A DNA stretch of 64,000 nucleotides from Cordia subcordata (GCA_028554755.1 JAPTOF010000015.1:2108001-2172000); one strand, 5' to 3'; positions 44,691 to 57,480 are shown, counted from the stretch's first letter. The notes: generated from the sequence alone by a model not told the origin. Translations and numbers: made by a program.

Positions 44691-46815
44691 TGGCCTTAGT
44701 GAAGATACTCTCAACAAAGAAAAGGAGCTCCTGGTGCAAATTGAAAATCTTGAAGCAAGTTACAAGAATATGCTCCACCAAAATGCACGAGCCAATTGGA
44801 TTAAAGATGGTGAAGATGTTACTAAGGCAATTTTGGACTTCTTTGACTCATGCAAGCTTCTTAAGGAGGTAAATGCAACTTAAATTACTGTTGTGCCTCA
44901 GAAACCTAACCCTCCTATGGTTAAGGATTTTAGGCCAATCTCTTGTTGCAATACTATCTATAAATGCATCTCTAAATTGCTTGCAAGCAGAATGAAGCAT
45001 TGCTTGGAGCATATTATTTCTTGGAATCAATCCGCTTTTGTCAAGAATAGACTCATTAATGAGAATATCCTCATTGGTCATGATCTTCTAAGGGGATACT
45101 CTAGAAGTCATATCTTTCCTAGGTGTGCTCTTGAGGTTGATATCATAAAGGCCTGTAACTCTTTAAATTGGAGGTTCATTGAAATGGCATTCATTGCTTT
45201 TGGTTTTCCAAAGAAGTTTGTTGATTGGATTATGTCTTGCATTTTCTCTCCAAGTTTCTTTATTTCCATTAATGGAGGATTGGAAGACTACTTCAAAGGA
45301 GCATATGGTATTAGGCAAGGTGATCCTCTCTCCCAATCTTTTTGTTATTTCCATAGAAGTCCTCATATGTATGCTCAGTAATCTTGCAAACAACCCAAGC
45401 TTTGGCTTTCGCCCTAAATGTACAACTCTCAAGCTCAATCATCTTTGTTTTGCGGATGATCTCTTTATCTTTTGTAAATGCAATCTAAATTCTATCAAGT
45501 GCATCTTGGACATTTTGAATATTTTCTCTTCTTTCTCTGGTCTAAAGATCAACAAAATGAAGAGTGATATATTCTTTGGTGGGGTCCCAAATGGTGAAAA
45601 GCTCTCTATTTTGGAAGAAATTGACTTCAAAGAAGGCGGCCTTCCAATTAGATATTTGGGTATTCTACTTATATCAAGGAAGCTTAGAAAATCAGATTTT
45701 CTTTTCTCTCTTAGAGAGGATTAATAGCAAGATTGGAAATTAAACTAACCATTGGCTTTCATAAGCGGATAGACTTCTCCTCATCAAGTTTACCCTCACC
45801 TAAATTTGTGCTTTTTAGGCCCGTGCCATCCTTATTCCAAAAGGTATTGTTACTACTATTGAATCAAAATTCAAGTCATTTCTTTGAAGGGATACAGGTC
45901 TAAAAGTTGCTTGAAAGAAGATTTGTTCACCAAACAAAGAAGGGGGAATTAGTGTTCGAAGAATTGAGGGTATCAAATCTACTTAAATGCTTAAAACATT
46001 TTGGAGAATGTATGCTGATAGGGATACCCTTTAGAGCCGATGGGTTCATGAAAGCTCTCTAAAAAAGAACTTTATTTGGGTCCTTAATTGTCCTTATGAT
46101 ACTAGTTGGATTTTCAAGTGCCTTTTGAAATTTCGAGCTGAAGCAAGAATGCATATCAAGCACACTTTGGGTGATGGAAATCTCACATATTTTTTGCATG
46201 ACAATTGGAATCTGGAAGGTACTCTTTCCTCTTATTGGAACAATGCTTTACCATACCCTTCACTTAATGCCAAGGTTAGTTCCATTTTCAGCAACTCTAC
46301 ATGGAATTGGCCTATTCGCTTGATCCATATTTGGCCATCTTCTTTAATCATGTTGATAGGAGTATTGATACTTTCTCTTGGTCCATCAGCCCTAATAGGG
46401 CCTCTCTTTTAAGCGGAACATGTAAGGAAGAAAGGGAACATCTTTAACGGTCATAAATTAGTTTGGTTCAAGGGGCATAATCCAAGGCATGCATTCAGCA
46501 CTTGGTTTGCTCTCAAGGATAAACTTAACACAAAATTTAATCTCCTTCATTGGGGGATGAACATCAATCCACTTTCCTTTTTTTTTGGTCACATGGGTTG
46601 TGAGACTAGAGATCATCTCTTCTTCTCTTAAGGATTTATGAGGCGAATTTAGAGGAGAGGACTTCAACTCACTTGCTACCCATTGAATATCTTTGAATGG
46701 GAAGATGTCAATTCTTTTCTTTCTCCATTAGTTATCTTGAAGCACTTTTTTGGAGCATCAATTTACCATCTTTGGCTTGAGAGAATTTGAAGACTTTTCA
46801 AAACTGATGCCAAGA
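44691..46815 (+). pseudogene. LINE A ORF2: reverse transcriptase and C-terminal zinc region, broken
   Basis: ORF2 nicks DNA and reverse transcribes the LINE RNA at the target. The frame starts near the endonuclease/RT linker (LVQIENLEASYKNMLHQ), then has an internal deletion: KDGED runs directly into DVTKAILDFF, omitting about 120 codons that LINE B keeps. RT follows with VKDFRPISCCNTIYKCISKLLASRM, NQSAFVKNRLINENIL, GIRQGDPLS and an intact catalytic FADD at 45448-45459. The C-terminal zf-RVT region (FKGHNPRHAFSTW, CETRDHLFF) lies at 46460-46640. Stops at 44881, 45379, 45722 and later. LINE B interrupts it at 46816. Confidence 0.85.
46805..46815. repeat. Target-site duplication of LINE B, left copy
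   Basis: TGATGCCAAGA, repeated exactly at 52785-52795. LINE A coding sequence continues after the second copy. Confidence 0.85.
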
Positions 46816-47023
46816 TTGAAGACTCCTTAGAAAGCTCTAGTTCATCTTGAAGAATCAACAAACTTTCTCTTTCTACCATGAAAACTCTCTCCCTTCTCTC
46901 TAGCCATTTGCAACTCGCCACCATCACTTCCAGTCACCACTTCCAACTTCTTCCATCTTTGCCTAAACACTCAGCCTAAATACATACCCAAACTTGTCCC
47001 CAAGCCTCAACATTTTTAATTTG

Positions 47024-49045
47024 ATAGGTAGAAAGAAAAAGACTTTGAATTCCTCTTCACGCTCTAGTGCTCAGCTCAATGCTCAAAAGCTTGCTAAGGA
47101 TGTTTCATCTATTGCAAAATGCTCTTCTAAGGCCGACCATAAACTTAAGGTTGAAATATCCTCTCCATTCTTCCCTCTTGAGAGTGAAGATGCTTCCTTA
47201 ACCTTAAGAGAGTTGAAGGAAGTTTATGATACAGTGAAATCCAAAAAAAGTTATAAGCAATTTGAAGAGGAAGCTCTGAATGCTAAGGTTGCACTTGTCA
47301 GAAATCTTTTTGGTAGCCCAAAATCAATTTCTTCTTCAAATCATAACGAATGGAAAGAACCTATCTCTCCAAAAGAGTTGGCCGAGATGGAAATAGCTCA
47401 AAAGCTCTTTACTTCTCTTATACAAGGCTTCTCTAACTTTGAAGAAATAAGTTTGAAAGATCATGTTGCTTCATATGAAGCTTTCTTGGTCAGCCATGGT
47501 GATCTTGTTGGAAAGTTGAAGATGATAACCTGAAGTCATTACCTGCTGGTCAAGCCTTCTCCATACTGGGTAAAGACCACTTGCATAGTCCCAATAGTAC
47601 CTCTCTTACACATAATGTACTTATTCCTAGCGAAAACAATAGGAAGCTGACAACTCATCACTTAGTGGGGAAAATTGTGCTTGACAACTCTATTTCAAAT
47701 AATATTGCACATGCTGAAGAAGTGGATTTCCCTACACTCGGTATGTCTCACTCAAAGCAAGTTGACATGGATGCCATGTCAATTAAACCTACCAACTCAC
47801 ATGTTGACTTGGAAATAAAAGATGCACTTCCTAAGGGAAAATTACTTAAGGCCGAAAGCATGGAAAACATTGAGCAGTAACATAATGGGGTCTTGATTTC
47901 AAAAACTCAACAAAATGCATGGAAAAAACCATTGAGATTCAACTTCATTTCAAAATCTAATGATCCTACTCCGGATTGAGGAAGTGAGTTTGCTGAATAC
48001 GTAAGTTACTTGCAAATTGAGAAAGGATTCAATGTTAAAGTTATTGATGGAATAAGAGAGGTTGAAAATCCTCTGGGGGAGATTTATGATGAAGGGTATA
48101 ATCTTTTGACTCACTGCTTGGTGGTGCAATTCTTAGGCCCCTCACCTTCTCTTTTTTTTTTTATTTATTAAAAATACGGTGGAATATGCATGGTGGAGGT
48201 TTGGCAAGGTGGAAATCATAAATAGAGGAAAAGGGCTTTTCCTTTTCAAATTTGAAAAAGAAGAATTTTGCCAAAGAGTCCTCCAACAACTTTGGCATGT
48301 GAATCATAGACCTTTGCTTCTTTGGAAATGCAGACTTAACATTGAATATGTTAACTTGAATTGCAACAACGTTCCAATATGGGTTAAGCTTAGGGATGTT
48401 CCATTAAGCCTTTGGTCTAAGAGGGGATTAGGCTATGTTGCCTCATTCATTGGCACTCATGTTCAAATTGATGCTCTTATGGAATCAAGAAGGAACTTGG
48501 AGTTTTCAAGGCTTTGCATTGAGGTTAATCTTGAGCAAAAGCTCCTCGATATGATCTTTCACAAGCTCAGAGATGGCTTTTGAGCTAAAGTAGAGGTTGA
48601 ATATGTTTGGAAACCAAGGAAATGCACAAAGTGTAAGATGGTTGGACATGTGGAAAATAATTGCCCATTGAAGCCAAAACTCCAACCTTATATCTAACAA
48701 TCAGGAAATGTTCAAAAGTAAAATGCTCCCATTGCACGTAGACCAAGATATCACTATGATTGGAAATCGGTTAGAAGAAGGAATATCACAACAAGAAAGG
48801 AGAAAGCCATGCCCAATGAAGCATCTACTTCAAAGCCTCATGAACTTGGCTCCTGGGATTTGCTTGAAGACTTGGAGCAACACAAGATGGATCAACATTC
48901 AAAACCAATTGGGAATAGCTCTCAGCCTCATTCCTCAAAACAAGGTGTACCTTTTAACCATTCTTGTTCTATTGCCCATGAGAATCATTTTGTCATTCTT
49001 GAAGGCAAATGTTGTTTTAGACAATGGAGAAGTCCACGTTGAGCC
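47024..49045 (+). pseudogene. LINE B ORF1 (DUF4283-like domain and CCHC knuckle), broken
   Basis: ORF1 binds LINE RNA. Compared with LINE G, whose ATG (61918) is followed by Lys-rich sequence, the equivalent codon here (47024-47026) is ATA, so the start codon is lost. The N-terminal frame continues to 47533 and again 47581-47880. The DUF4283-like part (48000-48583) has AWWRFGKVEIINRGKGLFLFKFEKEEF and VPIWVKLRDVPLSLWSKRGLGY. A perfect CX2CX4HX4C knuckle, CTKCKMVGHVENNC, lies at about 48636-48680, after a stop at 48581. The acidic C-terminal tail ends near 49040. Confidence 0.82.
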
Positions 49046-49104
49046 TTAACAAACTCATGACAAGGATCCCTTAGAGCTCAGAGCTCCATCCCCTCCACCA
49101 TTAT

Positions 49105-52100
49105 CTCTATTATCTTTCGCACATGGAATATTAAGGGCTTTAATTCCTCAAGCAAACACAAGGATATGAAGCTTTTGATTAATAAATACCACTCGGATAT
49201 TTTTTGCATCATGGAATCTAAAGTGGTGAATAAAGATAGCATTCATGCTATTGGCTTGACTTTTGGCAATAATGGTTTTGTTAACCATGTGGATGAACTT
49301 ACTAAAAGGGAGACTTGGCTTTTTTGGAAGAAAGACATCTATGCTAAAGTGATTGATTCTTTTGATCAAGGGATTCTTTGCTTTTTTAACAACTTCTATC
49401 AATCTTTTCTTGTGGCCAACTTCTATCAATCTTTTCTTGTGGCTTTTATCTATGGAAGAAATGATGCTTCAAATAGGGCTTCTTTATGGAAAAAGATTGA
49501 GCTTTGGAGCAAGTGGTGTGTTGATGGGAACCTTTGCATTCTTGAGGACTCTAATGAAATCTTACATTGTGGAAATAGATCCAACTCTCATACCATTCCA
49601 AAAAGTGCTTGGGATTTCAAGAGATGTATTGCTAAATCAAAGCTTCTTGAGCTTAAAGTTTTGAGGCCACATTTCACTTGGACAAACCATAGCTCTCCTC
49701 CTTTTTTTAATTGCTAGCAAACTTGATAGAGCTTTTAGAAATGACACTTAGAGGAGCTTTATGCTTGATTCTTTCTTGTTAATGGCAAGTCCCAAGATTT
49801 TTGATCATAGTCTACTCATCATGCACACTAGTAAGGTTTGGCATTCCTCACCTAAACCTTTCAAGTTTTATAGTGTTTGGACTAACCATCATGATTTCTT
49901 ACATCTTGTGGAGGAGTATTGGAATGTACAGGTCTGTAGCAGTCCAATGTTTGTTCTTGTCCACCAGCAAAAAATTATCAAGAAGGCTCTTGAAGAGTTT
50001 GATAGGAAGTATTTTGCTAGTATTCCCAATGCTATTGGAGATCTTAGGAGCAAGCTCGGGATTGTGCAAAATGATATTCTCAATGGTGCCTATGATGCTG
50101 ATATTATTGATCTTGAAAAATTTCTTCTTGTTGAAATAGAAGAACTTGAAGCCATTCACAAAGTAATGCTCCATCAAAAATCTCGAATCAATTGGCTTAA
50201 GGATAGGGATGCAAACACCAAATTCTTCCATAATGCTATTCAAGGTAGAAGGATCAAGAACACCATTCATGCTATCACCAGTAGTGATGGTGTCATTCTT
50301 ACAAATGAACATGAGGCGAAAGAGGAATTCATCAATTTTTTCAAGAAGCTTCTTGGCACCCCCACAATCTCTCATGCAAATGTGGATATTATCAAAAATA
50401 TTGTTGGGAAACAAATCAATGATCATGCTATGGACACTCTCATTGCTCCTTTCACCAAAAAGGAAATTAGAAATACTCTTTTCTCAATTAATCCAAATAA
50501 GAGCTCGGATCCCAATGGTTTCACTTCACACTTCTACAAGGCATCTTGGGAAATTTTTAGTGAAGATGTCACAAAAGCTATCATGTCTTTCTTTGATTCT
50601 AGTAAGCCTCTTAAAGAGGTAAATGTGACTTTCATTGCTGTTGTCCCTAAAGTCCAAAAGCCCTATTTGGTTAAGGACTTTAGGCCTATCTCTTGTTGCA
50701 ATACCATCTACAAATGCATCTCTAAATTTCTTGCTAATAGGATGAGGTGTTGATTGGATCATATCATCTCTTGGAATCAATCTGCTTTTGTTAAAAATAG
50801 GCTTATCAATGAGAACATCTTTATTGCTCATGACCTTCTTAGAGGCTATTCTAGAAATCACATCTCTCCTAGATGTTCCCTTCAAGTTGACATCATGAAG
50901 GCTTTTGATACATTGAATTGGAACTTTATTGGAATGACTCTTTTTGCTTTTGGATTCCTCAAGAAGTATGTGGAATGAATTTTGGCTTGTATCTCTTCTC
51001 TAAGCTGTTTTATCTCTTCAATAGTGGTTTGGAAGGTTACTTTAAAGGTGCAAATGGCATAAGACAAGGTGATCCTCTCTCAACTTGTCTTTTTGTTATC
51101 TCCATAGAGGTCCTCACTTATATGCTCAATAAGCTTTTTAATAATCCAGCCTTGAGGTTTCATCCAAAATGCTCCTCCCTTAAACTCAATCATCTTTGCT
51201 TTATGAAAGACTTATTTATTTTTTGCAAAGTTAATATCAACTGCATCAAGTGAATCTTGGACACTTTGAACATTTTCTCTTCTTACTTTGGGCTCAAAAT
51301 AAACAATATGAAGAGTGATGTTTTTATTGGGGGCATTTCTAATGAAGAGAAGAATACTATTTTGGAAGAAGTGGACTTCAAGGAAGGTATGTTCCCCATT
51401 CACTACTTAGGGAGTTCTGTTGCTTCTAGAAAGTTAAGAAAGTTGGATTTCTTTCCTCTCTTGGAAAAGATTAATAGCAAAATTGGGAATTGGTCAAGTA
51501 CATGGCTCTCTTATGCTTGAAGAATCCTTCTTATCAAATCTACACTTCCCCAAATTTGTGCTTTTTGGGCAAGTGCTATTCTTCTCCTAAAGAATATTGT
51601 GATGACTATTGAAATTAAATTCAAATCATTTCTTTGGAGATATACCAGACCTAAAGTGGCATGGAAAGATATTTGTCTCTCTTTTGAGGAAGGAGGATTT
51701 AGCATTCAGAGAATTGAAGACATCAACACTACTTTCATGCTCAAATGCTTTTAGAGACTTCTTGCTAATAGAGCTTCTCTTTGGAGTCGCTGGGTCTTTG
51801 ATAACTACATCAAAGGAGAATCAATTTGGACCATCATTTGTACTCCTGATGCAAGTTGGGTCTTCAAGGGCCTTTTATCATTTCGGGATAAAGCAAGAAA
51901 GCACATCAAATATACTTTGGGAAATGGTAATCACACTTCCTTTTGGCATGATTGTTGGCATGCTATTGGTACTTTATTCCCTCATTGGAGCAATATTCTT
52001 TCCTAACCACCTCTTTTTGCAAAGGTTAGTTCAATCTTCCATAATGATTTGTGGGATTGGCCTATTAATTTGCTTTAAATTAGCCCACTACCATTTGGCC

Positions 52101-52660
52101 TTGTTGATGGAACACTTGATAAATACATTAGGTCCCTCTCTCCCAATGGATTTTTCTCTTTTTAACACACTTGGGAGCATATTCATCACAAAAAGGAGAT
52201 TCGGGGGTCTTAATTTTATTTGGTTCAAGGGATATAATCCAAGGCAAAGTTTCTTTGCTTGGCTTGCTTTTAAAGATATTCGAGTGTTGATATTGATCCT
52301 CTTTGCACTTTTTGCCACCTTCGATGTGAGACAAGAGAACATTTCTTCTTCTCTTGTTGTTTCACTAGAAGAATTTAAAGGAGGGGTATTCAACTCATCA
52401 ACTGCCTACTGCACCTTATTGATTGGAATGAAATCATTGCTTATTTCACCCTATATGCCCTTAGGAATAATTTGGAGGATACTACCTTGAAGCTTTTTTT
52501 TGGAGCATGCATCTACCATCTTTGGCTTGAGAGAAATAGAAGAATTTTCAACAATGAAGCCAAGATAGAGGAAAGTATTTTCATCTCTATTTACAATGAT
52601 GTAAGATGTAGAATGTCTTTTGGTAGAAAATTTCCTTCCACTAGATCAAATATGGTAATT
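49105..52660 (+). pseudogene. LINE B ORF2: AP-like endonuclease, RT, zf-RVT, broken
   Basis: The endonuclease starts at TWNIKGFN (49125), has the metal-binding Glu in FCIMESKV, FIYGRND, a decayed catalytic LEDSNEI and FTWTNH, then FDHSLLIMH (49801). RT (49900-51700) keeps NWLKDRDANTKFFHNAIQGRRIKNTIH, VKDFRPISCCNTIYKCISK and RQGDPLS, but the catalytic FADD is FMKD (near 51203), so the active site is lost. zf-RVT traces lie near 52220-52380. A 27-base segment is tandemly duplicated in frame (49389-49442, NFYQSFLVA twice). At least four stops split the frame. Confidence 0.85.
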
Positions 52661-52784
52661 TGAAATATGTAGAAGCTTGAAAATATTTTTGAATAAGCAA
52701 GTTGTTTCATCTTGTACCTTTGTACATATTTTGTAATCATTACAATAGTAATACAAACACACTTATTTGCTCCATAAAAAACAA
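52661..52784 (+). other. LINE B 3' untranslated end and A-rich tail
   Basis: Contains cttgtacctttgtac and a run of a/t, ending ccataaaaaacaa. The same layout closes LINEs A, D, F and H. Confidence 0.7.
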
Positions 52785-52795
52785 TGATGCCAAGA

Positions 52796-52980
52796 CGGAG
52801 GAATGTTTTTTTGCTACAATATGTAAAATTATTTTTGGAAAAAAATTCCCTTCCACTAAATCTAACATTGTAATAGGAAACAGGCGGAAGATTAAAAATA
52901 TTTTTGTATAGGCCTTTGTAAATCTTTTGTACATTTTCACAGTTTAAGGAATACCTACACTAACTTGCTTCGCAAAAAAA
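52796..52980 (+). pseudogene. 3' end of LINE A, separated by LINE B
   Basis: Continues the ORF2 C-terminus (KIIFGKKFPSTKSNIV) interrupted at 46815, followed by a 3' region with ttttgtac and the tail gcaaaaaaa at 52973-52980. Confidence 0.78.
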
Positions 52981-52984
52981 CACT

Positions 52985-54849
52985 AGTTTCTTCCACAACT
53001 TGATTCATGGGAGGAAAAATCGGAACACCATTCATGTAATCAATGATGGGGATGGAAATCCTATCACTTTGAAAGAGGGAATCAAGGCTAAATTTCTCAC
53101 TTTCTTCAAGAATCTCATTGGCAATTCCTCTCATTCCAATGATAATGTAGATATCATCAAGGATATTATTGGCAAAACTATTAATGAGGATTGCTTGAAG
53201 AGGATTGCTTTGATAATGTAGATATCACTCCAGAGGAGATTAAACACACTCTTTTCTCTCTTAACACAAACAAAAGCCCAGGCCTGGATACTTACACATC
53301 TTATTTTTACAAGGAAGCTTGGAGTATTGTCAGAGATGACATTCTTAAAGTAAGTGGTTCCTTCTTTAACCCCACAAAACTTCTTAAAGAGGTAAGTCCC
53401 TAAAATCCAGAACCCTCTTGGGTTAAGGACTTTAGGCCCATCTCTTGTTGCAATACCATCGACAAATGCATCTTAAAATTGCTTACTAATAGACTCAAAG
53501 ATTGCTTGCCAATATCAATGAAAATATCCTCATTGCACTTGATCTTTTTAGAGGTTACACTAGATCTTATATTGCTCCATGATGTGCACTTAAAGTTGAT
53601 ATCATGAAAGCTTTTGACTCACTCAATTGGAGCTTTATTGAATGCACTCTTATTTCTTTTGGATTTCTTAAATACTTTATGAATTGGATTATGGCATGCA
53701 TAACATCTCCTAGCTTCTCTATTGCTTTGAATGGTACTTCTTGGGAGCTAATGATATTAGATAAGGAGATCCTCTTTCTCCAAATGTTTTGTTATATGCA
53801 TGGAAGTCCTCTCTTGTATGCTTAATGGATTGGCCCACAAACCAAGATTTGGCTTCCACCCAAAATGTTCCAAGTTGAAATTAAATCATCTTTGCTTTGC
53901 TGATGATCTCTTCATTTTTTCCAAAGGAAATGTAGAATCCATTTATTGTGTTATGGAATTCATGAATGCTTTTTATGCCTACTCGGGGTTGAAAGTGAAC
54001 AATGCCAACAGTGATTTATTCTTTGGGGGTATCTCTCTTAAAGATAAGCTTACGATCCTAAACAAAGTGGAATTCGATGAACTCTTCCCATTAGATACTT
54101 GGGAGTACCTCTTGTGACTAAAAAGCTAAGGAAGGCCGATTGTCTCTTTCTCTTGGAGAAGATCACTAATAAGCTTGATCATTGGGCCAATCATTGGCTA
54201 TCATATGTGGGTAGACTCCCCTTTATTAAGTCTACAGTTTTGCAAATTTGTGCTCATTGGGCAAGTTCTTTTCTTCTTCCTAAGGGCATTATGAAGACTA
54301 TTGAATCCAAGTTCCGGGCTTTTCTTTTGAGGGAGTCTGGAGCTAAGATTGCTTGACATGTGTGTTCCATTTGATGAAGGTGGTTTGCGCATTCACAAGC
54401 TTGAGGACATAAACAACACTTTCCTGCTCAAAATCTTTTGAAGAATATATGCCTATACAGATACTCTTAGAGCAAGTGGGTGCATGTTAACTACATCAAA
54501 GAGGGTTCTATTTAGACCATAACTACCCCAAATGACGTAAGTTGGATTCTACAAAGTCTTCTAAAGAGCACTAGCATTGCAAGACCTCTCATTACCCATA
54601 CCCTCAGCAATGGGAGACACACTCATTTCTGGCTTGACAAGTGACATAGTGTGGGCATACTTGACACTCATAGAAACAACATCTTTAATCATCTATCCTA
54701 TCATGCCAAGGTTAGTGATATCTTCTCTCATGACACTTGGTCTTGGCCAAACCACCTTTTACACATTGATATGCCAAACATTCAATTGTGGATAAGGTTG
54801 ATAATACTTTTACTTGGGACATTTCCCCCAATGGTGATTTCTCTTTCTT
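52985..54849 (+). pseudogene. LINE D ORF2: reverse transcriptase, broken
   Basis: RT from the region just before the palm: INDGDGNPIT, then NTNKSPGLDTYTSYFYKEAW, VKDFRPISCC in another frame near 53430, DIMKAFDSLNWSFIE (53600) and intact FADD in LCFADDLFIFSKG near 53900. Then YSGLKVNNANSDLFFGGIS and GVPLVTKKLRKAD. There is a duplicated ten-codon-like stretch (ED/NEDCLKRIAL) near 53190. Stops and frameshifts at 53218, 53401, 53515 and 54115. Confidence 0.82.
54830..54849. repeat. 20-bp target-site duplication of LINE E, left copy
   Basis: Identical to 56830-56849. The length fits LINE insertion by target-primed reverse transcription. Confidence 0.92.
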
Positions 54850-56829
54850 TCTTTTTTTTTTTGTGATGTAAGTGAGAAATTTTTATTTCAATCGCAATTC
54901 AGTAGAAAACCATCCATAACCCTCCAAGTCAAATATATAATATTACAAAACGGTGACAAGACTTAGAGGGTATAAGAAAAACAATAAGATGAATCTCATG
55001 ACACAACAAACAAAATACAAGGATAAGAACATCAAAATAAGCAACAAGATCAAAAGAGGTCAGAGGCAAGATGAAGCATTAACCATGAGCAACCTCGGGA
55101 GGTGCTTTTAAATCCTTACCTCTAATACCTTCCTTTCTAAATTGTTCTTTTATAGCTCTATCTTCAATCAATGTCCCAAGGTTCTTGTTTTCGTAGTGAT
55201 TACAACCAAACAAATGCTATCAATACCTTGAGATCCATCATAATCACGAGATGTGTCTCAACAACATTGGGCAGCCCTATTAATTTCAACTTCATTTTTG
55301 TTACCAATCTCATTTTTTTCATTAAAAGTAGCAAATCTATTTCCTACTAAGGTAATTCTTGTAGAACTGACCTTTTTCTCATGAGAGGCCAAAGAAGAAT
55401 TGGAATTTTGAATAACCATACCATGGAAAGATGTAGCATTTGTAATTGGTCTCCAAGATTTCTTCGGTCTAACATTCTTCCATTCACTCTTACCTTTCTC
55501 CATCTTAACTTCATTGTGATGATTTTTCCTAGCAACACTAAGTGGCACTTGGGGACAAGAGGAAGATGAACGTCCAATCAATTTATAAGAGGAACAAACA
55601 ATAGGTTTCCAACATACTCAATGTCAATTTTTGCCTATTCTCCATTCTTCATTTTTACATGAGTAAATTTTGGAAGATCCATAGAGAGATCCATAAAAAC
55701 ACAGAGCCTTGCAAAACTAACAAATGTGCAGGGCTCTGTAAGCTTGTCCATTTGTAAGGGGTAGCCAATGGTACTAGCAATATAACTCAATCCTCTTTGA
55801 GTGATAAGTGAGCAAGGAACATTTCTAAATTTAACCCACAAAGGTACCTGATCCCAACTAATGTTTATAAGTTGAGCATCGGGATCCCACTTTCTTAGCA
55901 ATTAGGGCCGGTGATTCACATACCACAAATTTTCCATAACTTGATCATAAAATTCATCATTTTCAAATTTGAAAACAAAGAGGCCATTCTCAGTTGATTT
56001 TATATCCATATGTGGATATTGTTTCCAATGAAGATCCACTATCCATTTAATAAGGAAAAATGGAGAGGGTTTATCCAAAAATTGCCCAATTAGATAATAT
56101 TGCCAATGTTCATCACCCTCTACAAAGGCATCCTCTAGAGGAATTGCACCAATAAATCCATTATCAACATATAGCTCATGAAATGCATGCTTGTGGGATT
56201 GAAAAAGTTTATCAAAGAATTTATCTTGCAAGTCCTTCTTGGCATTCCAACAATTTAAAATTGAAGAAGAAGTCCCTTCAACTTGGTGTAAGCAATTTTG
56301 AGTAGTATCATTCTGCCTATGGTTTATGCTATATGCAAGATGAGTATGTTATGCATTCACGTATTTTCAGTTGAGGTCAATTTGAGAGAGTGGAGGTAAG
56401 TCATGCAAATCATAATTGTAAGGAGCATTTTCCCCCAATTTGCAAGCATTTTTCCTTTCAATATAGGCATTCTTCAAAGAAGGAGGATGGCCAGAGAAAG
56501 GGTGGGAATTATCTTGAATCTCTAGTTTGGGCGTGGCTGATTGAGTTGGGCTTAAAGATATATCCACGTTGGCTACCACGTGCACTGTTGAATCAGCATA
56601 AATAATAGGTGATTTGGCAGCCAAGTTATCTTGATTGGCTAGAGAAAAGAAGGCATTTAGAGCAAGTAAGCCCACGTGATTGATAGAGTGATTTACTGGC
56701 TGGAAGCTATTACCCGTTGAACAAATATTTGTTGTCAAGCCATGGTGCAAAGATGTTGTCTAGAGAAAAGTGAGAGCATCATTTCTAGAGAGAGAATGGG
56801 ATTCACACTCCACTAGTATTCACTGTTGT
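54850..56829 (-). mobile_element. ORF1-only LINE-like element (LINE E)
   Basis: 1.98 kb with an A-rich tail (aaaaaaaaaaagaaagaaag on the minus strand at 54870-54851) and a perfect 20-bp target duplication. It holds a 5' leader and ORF1, and then goes straight into a 3' end; no endonuclease or RT sequence is present. It would need enzymes of a full LINE. Its ORF1 resembles that of LINE I and differs from LINEs B and G. Confidence 0.85.
55258..56750 (-). pseudogene. LINE E ORF1, DUF4283-like, broken
   Basis: The N-terminal frame at 56750-56367 opens with MHHGLTTNICSTGNSF and is Ser/Asn-rich; a stop follows. 56231-55902 gives the DUF4283-like module: HWQYYLIGQFLDKPSPFFLI, HMDIKSTENGLFVFKFENDEF. 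55901-55635 continues DQVPLWVKFRNVPCSLITQRGLSYIAS. The zinc knuckle near 55605-55565 is decayed: CSSYKLIGRSSSSC, with Tyr and Arg in place of Cys and His. A basic region with RPKKSWRPIT follows to a stop at 55256. Four or more breaks prevent a full product. Confidence 0.82.
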
Positions 56830-57190
56830 AATGGTGATTTCTCTTTCTTGCATACTTGGGAGCACATTAGATCAAGAAGGAATAAAGTTGATTGGCATAA
56901 CATCATTTGGTTCAAAGGGCATACTTCATGGCATGCTTTTATTGCTTGGCTTGCTATTCATGACCACCTTAATACAAAATATAGAATGCTATCTTGAGGC
57001 ATAGAGATGAATCCCACTTATGCCTTTCGCAAAATTGGTTGTGACACCCTTGACCATTTTTTCTTCCATTGTTGCTTCACAAGACGAATTTGGAGAAGAG
57101 GTCTTCAACTTACTTTAGTTCAAAGCTCTTTGATCAATTGGGAGGAAATTCTTGCATACATCACACCACAAGCTATTGACAAAGATCTTA
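56830..57190 (+). pseudogene. LINE D ORF2 C-terminus after LINE E (zf-RVT)
   Basis: After the second target copy the frame resumes LHTWEHIRSRRNKVDW and IIWFKGHTSWHAFIAWLAIHDHLNTKYRML, then a zinc-type CDTLDHFFFHCCFTRRIW. The 3' untranslated part (57191-57480) has ttttgtac words and the A-rich tail. Confidence 0.83.
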
Positions 57191-57480
57191 AAGTACCATC
57201 TTGAAGCATCTTTTGGAAACAACCATTTACTTCATTTGGAATGAAAGGAACAACCGCATATTCAACAAAGGAGTCAATATAGAAAAGCATATCTTTTCAT
57301 CCATTTTGAATAATGTATGCATTTTTGGGAAAAATTCACTTTCCCTTGACACTTTGTAAATCACGGGGGATAGAAGATGTACTTGTATAGGGTCGTTCCC
57401 CTTTTTGTACATCTTTTGTTCTTGTACATCCTTGATTCATTAATACAATTACTCTCATTTGCCATGCAAAAAAAGAAAGA

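Larger units (their letters stand above)
46816..52784 (+). mobile_element. Near full-length LINE (LINE B) inserted in LINE A
   Basis: 5.97 kb with 5' untranslated region, ORF1, ORF2, a 3' end rich in 'ttgtac' and a short A-rich tail (ccataaaaaacaa), flanked by an 11-bp target duplication. It is the only LINE here that keeps both ends in one orientation. The coding frames are broken. Confidence 0.88.
52981..57480 (+). mobile_element. 5'-truncated LINE D, split by LINE E
   Basis: Starts within ORF2 (FFHNLIHGRKNRNTIH) and ends with an A-rich tail (57468-57480). LINE E occupies 54850-56829; removing it and one 20-bp repeat rejoins the ORF2 sequence. Confidence 0.85.
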
